NCBI GenBank assembly: GCA_003141415.1
Contig: PLLX01000173.1
Coordinates: 1-43,602 of the forward strand
Source of the DNA: Bacteroidales bacterium
GTDB taxonomy: Bacteria > Bacteroidota > Bacteroidia > Bacteroidales > VadinHA17
Length of the DNA stretch: 43,602 bases
Reading direction: 5' to 3'
Shown here: positions 41,891 to 43,602 of the stretch, one piece after another
How the letters are laid out: every line of letters begins with the position of its first letter
Numbering within the stretch: position 1 is the stretch's first letter
The notes under the pieces: generated by a model
What the model was told of the DNA's origin: nothing
What the model saw: the letters and a program-made list of their open reading frames with translations, nothing else
Databases searched by the model: none
Made by a program: the position numbers and the translations under genes

Positions 41891-43602
41891 ATGCTTTTCA
41901 CGATACAAGTAAATAATAAAAAGATCAAAGCCGAGAAGGGCGAAACAATCCTTTCCGCACTTAATCGCAACGGAATTATTATACCGACACTCTGCAGGAT
42001 GAAGGAATTCACCCCCACAGGTGCCTGCAGGATGTGTGTTGTTGAAGTCGAAGGTCGCGACCGCCTGGTTACTGCCTGCTCACAGCCTGTAGAGGAATGG
42101 ATGAAAATTAAAACTCATTCACCCAGGGTGATAACAGCCCGAAAAACAATAGTTGAACTGTTGCTTTCAAACCATCCCGACGATTGTCTTTACTGCGACA
42201 GGAATCTGAACTGTGAACTTCAGCGGCTTTCGGAAGAACTCAATATAAGAGAACGGCGTATACGCGGAAGAAAAATAAAACCCCGTCTCGACCAGTCCAG
42301 CCCTGCTATAATAAGGGAACTATCCAAATGTATTCTCTGCGGGCGATGCGTCAGAGTATGTGAGGAGGTAATAACAGCAACATCACTCGACTTTATCAAT
42401 AAAGGAAAAGAAACACATGTCGGCGCTGCTATGGACAGGGATTTTAACTTTTCGAGCTGTGTTCATTGTGGGCAGTGTGTTCTGGTTTGTCCGACTGGTG
42501 CGCTTCATGAGAAACATAATATTACAGAGGTTCAGGAATACCTGAATAAACCTGAAATAGTAAAGGTCATTCAGTATTCTTCAATGGTGGTTTACGGAAT
42601 AGTCGAAGAACTTGGGATGAGATATACCAGGGAATTTGATAAGATTCTGAATACCATCCTGCGCAAGATTGGTTTTGATAAGGTATATAAAACAGGATTA
42701 GGTACTGATGTTTGTATATCCGAAATAGCAGGTCAGCTCTCCGACAGAATTGAAAATAAGTCAGATAACCCATTATATATCTCTGCTTGTCCGGCCTGGG
42801 TAAAATATGCAGAGCAATTTATTCCTTCACTTATTCCTCAACTATCGACCGTTAAATCTCCACAACAGATTACCGGCGTACTGATAAAAACTCTGGTAGC
42901 TGATCAGCTGCGTGTTAAGCCTGAGGAGATCTTTTCAGTATCTGCAACTCCTTGTATGGCAATGAAATTTGAAGCCCGTCGTGATGGAATGATGAGGAAA
43001 GGGATCAGTGATGTGGATTCCGTTTTGACAGTGAGAGAACTGGCCAGACTTATAAGGCTATATGGCATTGACACTTCAAACATTGAACATGAACCAGCTG
43101 ATGAACCAATGTCCGGAAGAAGCTCAGTCGCCATACTGGCTGAAGTATCAGGGGGGATTGCAGAAGGTGTCATCCGAACATATCATTATCAGAAAATGAA
43201 GAAAGAACCTGATAAACATATTTTTAAAAAGCTGAGATCGGGAGGAACATTCAGAGAAATATCAGTAATGGTGGGTGAGAACGAGGTTAAAGTCGCAGTT
43301 GTCGATGGTCTTACAGGTCTTGAAAAGTTAAAAGTTTTCATTGCATCCGGTAAAAAGTATGACCTTATTGAAGTGATGACCTGCCAGGGCGGATGCGTGC
43401 ACGGGGCAGGCTTATCATTCAATACTTCAAAGGACGAAATTAAGAACAGATCAAAACTGGTCTACCAGGCTGATGATACTGAAGCCATAAATCTGCCCTG
43501 CAAATCACCGGCTCTGATTAATTTATACGAGAAACTGTTAAAAGATAACGCTGACATTGCAGATAAAAAGATATTCTTTACTCATTTTGAGAAAAGAAAT
43601 GT
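41891..43602 (+). CDS. hydA: HydA-like [FeFe]-hydrogenase large subunit with altered active-site residues (3' end cut)
   Basis: About 570 residues are visible and the frame is still open at the window edge. It has an N-terminal [2Fe-2S] domain (CRMKEFTPTGACRMCVVEVE, then a further Cys), a His-Cys3 4Fe-4S site (NHPDDCLYCDRNLNC), two ferredoxin clusters (CILCGRCVRVC and CVHCGQCVLVCPTGA), then the H-cluster domain. The four H-cluster cysteines are present: Cys300 (SACPAW), Cys355 (TPCMAMKFE), Cys498 and Cys502 (TCQGGC). By numbering that happens to coincide with Clostridium CpI, the proton-relay Cys299 is Ala, Glu279 is Ile, Glu282 is Gln, Met353 is Thr and Lys358 is Met, while Ser319 is kept. 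It would be the catalytic subunit of a HydABC-type, possibly bifurcating, hydrogenase, or a diverged form. Cytoplasmic. Confidence 0.9.
   Translation, partial: MLFTIQVNNKKIKAEKGETILSALNRNGIIIPTLCRMKEFTPTGACRMCVVEVEGRDRLVTACSQPVEEWMKIKTHSPRVITARKTIVELLLSNHPDDCLYCDRNLNCELQRLSEELNIRERRIRGRKIKPRLDQSSPAIIRELSKCILCGRCVRVCEEVITATSLDFINKGKETHVGAAMDRDFNFSSCVHCGQCVLVCPTGALHEKHNITEVQEYLNKPEIVKVIQYSSMVVYGIVEELGMRYTREFDKILNTILRKIGFDKVYKTGLGTDVCISEIAGQLSDRIENKSDNPLYISACPAWVKYAEQFIPSLIPQLSTVKSPQQITGVLIKTLVADQLRVKPEEIFSVSATPCMAMKFEARRDGMMRKGISDVDSVLTVRELARLIRLYGIDTSNIEHEPADEPMSGRSSVAILAEVSGGIAEGVIRTYHYQKMKKEPDKHIFKKLRSGGTFREISVMVGENEVKVAVVDGLTGLEKLKVFIASGKKYDLIEVMTCQGGCVHGAGLSFNTSKDEIKNRSKLVYQADDTEAINLPCKSPALINLYEKLLKDNADIADKKIFFTHFEKRN

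Overview
This 43.6-kb window reads as chromosomal DNA of an anaerobic, fermentative Bacteroidetes (inferred: Bacteroidales or Marinilabiliales). The basis is AT-rich DNA with weak Shine-Dalgarno signals, several intergenic boxes of the Bacteroidetes -7 type (TAnnTTTG), twin-arginine Gfo/Idh proteins and DUF1080 proteins, a Y_Y_Y beta-propeller receptor, a GH9-deacetylase fusion, and oxygen-sensitive enzymes at both ends (a glycyl radical enzyme and [FeFe]-hydrogenase genes). I see no rRNA, tRNA, CRISPR array, transposase or phage gene.

Layout. 1-5.1 kb: the 3' end of a glycyl radical enzyme, a qmcA/nfeD membrane pair, a small lipoprotein, a cytidylate-kinase-like protein and an NAD(P) malic enzyme. 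5.5-14.6 kb: sugar use, with a ROK kinase, a sugar MFS transporter, a Tat-exported Gfo/Idh oxidoreductase and a 1599-residue secreted fusion (HEAT repeats, two DUF1080 domains, GH29 fucosidase, F5/8-type carbohydrate-binding domain). 14.6-24.9 kb: sugar-acid use, with a KDPG-type aldolase, an SpmA/SpmB-like membrane protein, two GntP permeases, a glycerate 2-kinase, a zinc-type dehydrogenase and a second Gfo/Idh protein, interrupted by a lipoprotein with two sulfite-oxidase-like domains and an exported ABM-fold protein. 25-35.4 kb: a propeller receptor with a PP2C output, a beta-CASP nuclease, a frameshifted YgjP-type metallopeptidase, a GH9-deacetylase fusion, a membrane metallophosphoesterase and a Nudix hydrolase. 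35.6-43.6 kb: a hydrogen/redox locus. A leftward operon encodes a small [2Fe-2S] protein, a PAS-containing sensory [FeFe]-hydrogenase homologue and a PP2C phosphatase. A divergent rightward operon encodes HydC-, HydB- and HydA-like subunits, and HydA runs off the end.

How the genes may work together (inference): the Tat oxidoreductase and DUF1080 modules suggest extracytoplasmic oxidation of a sugar hydroxyl to a keto-sugar followed by glycosidic cleavage, coupled to fucose removal. The GntP, aldolase and glycerate-kinase genes would take sugar acids to pyruvate and 2-phosphoglycerate. Surplus reductant would reach the HydABC-like complex, whose promoter has a close match to a Rex (NADH/NAD+ sensor) operator.

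The most notable points are these. The HydA-like subunit keeps the four H-cluster cysteines but has Ala, Thr, Met, Ile and Gln where the well-studied enzyme has proton-transfer and active-site-pocket residues, and HydB has lost most N-terminal [2Fe-2S] ligands. The 1599-residue fusion is unusual. A pair of related ~110-bp palindromic repeats brackets the sensory hydrogenase/phosphatase genes. Several intergenic regions carry mirrored, low-complexity repeats.
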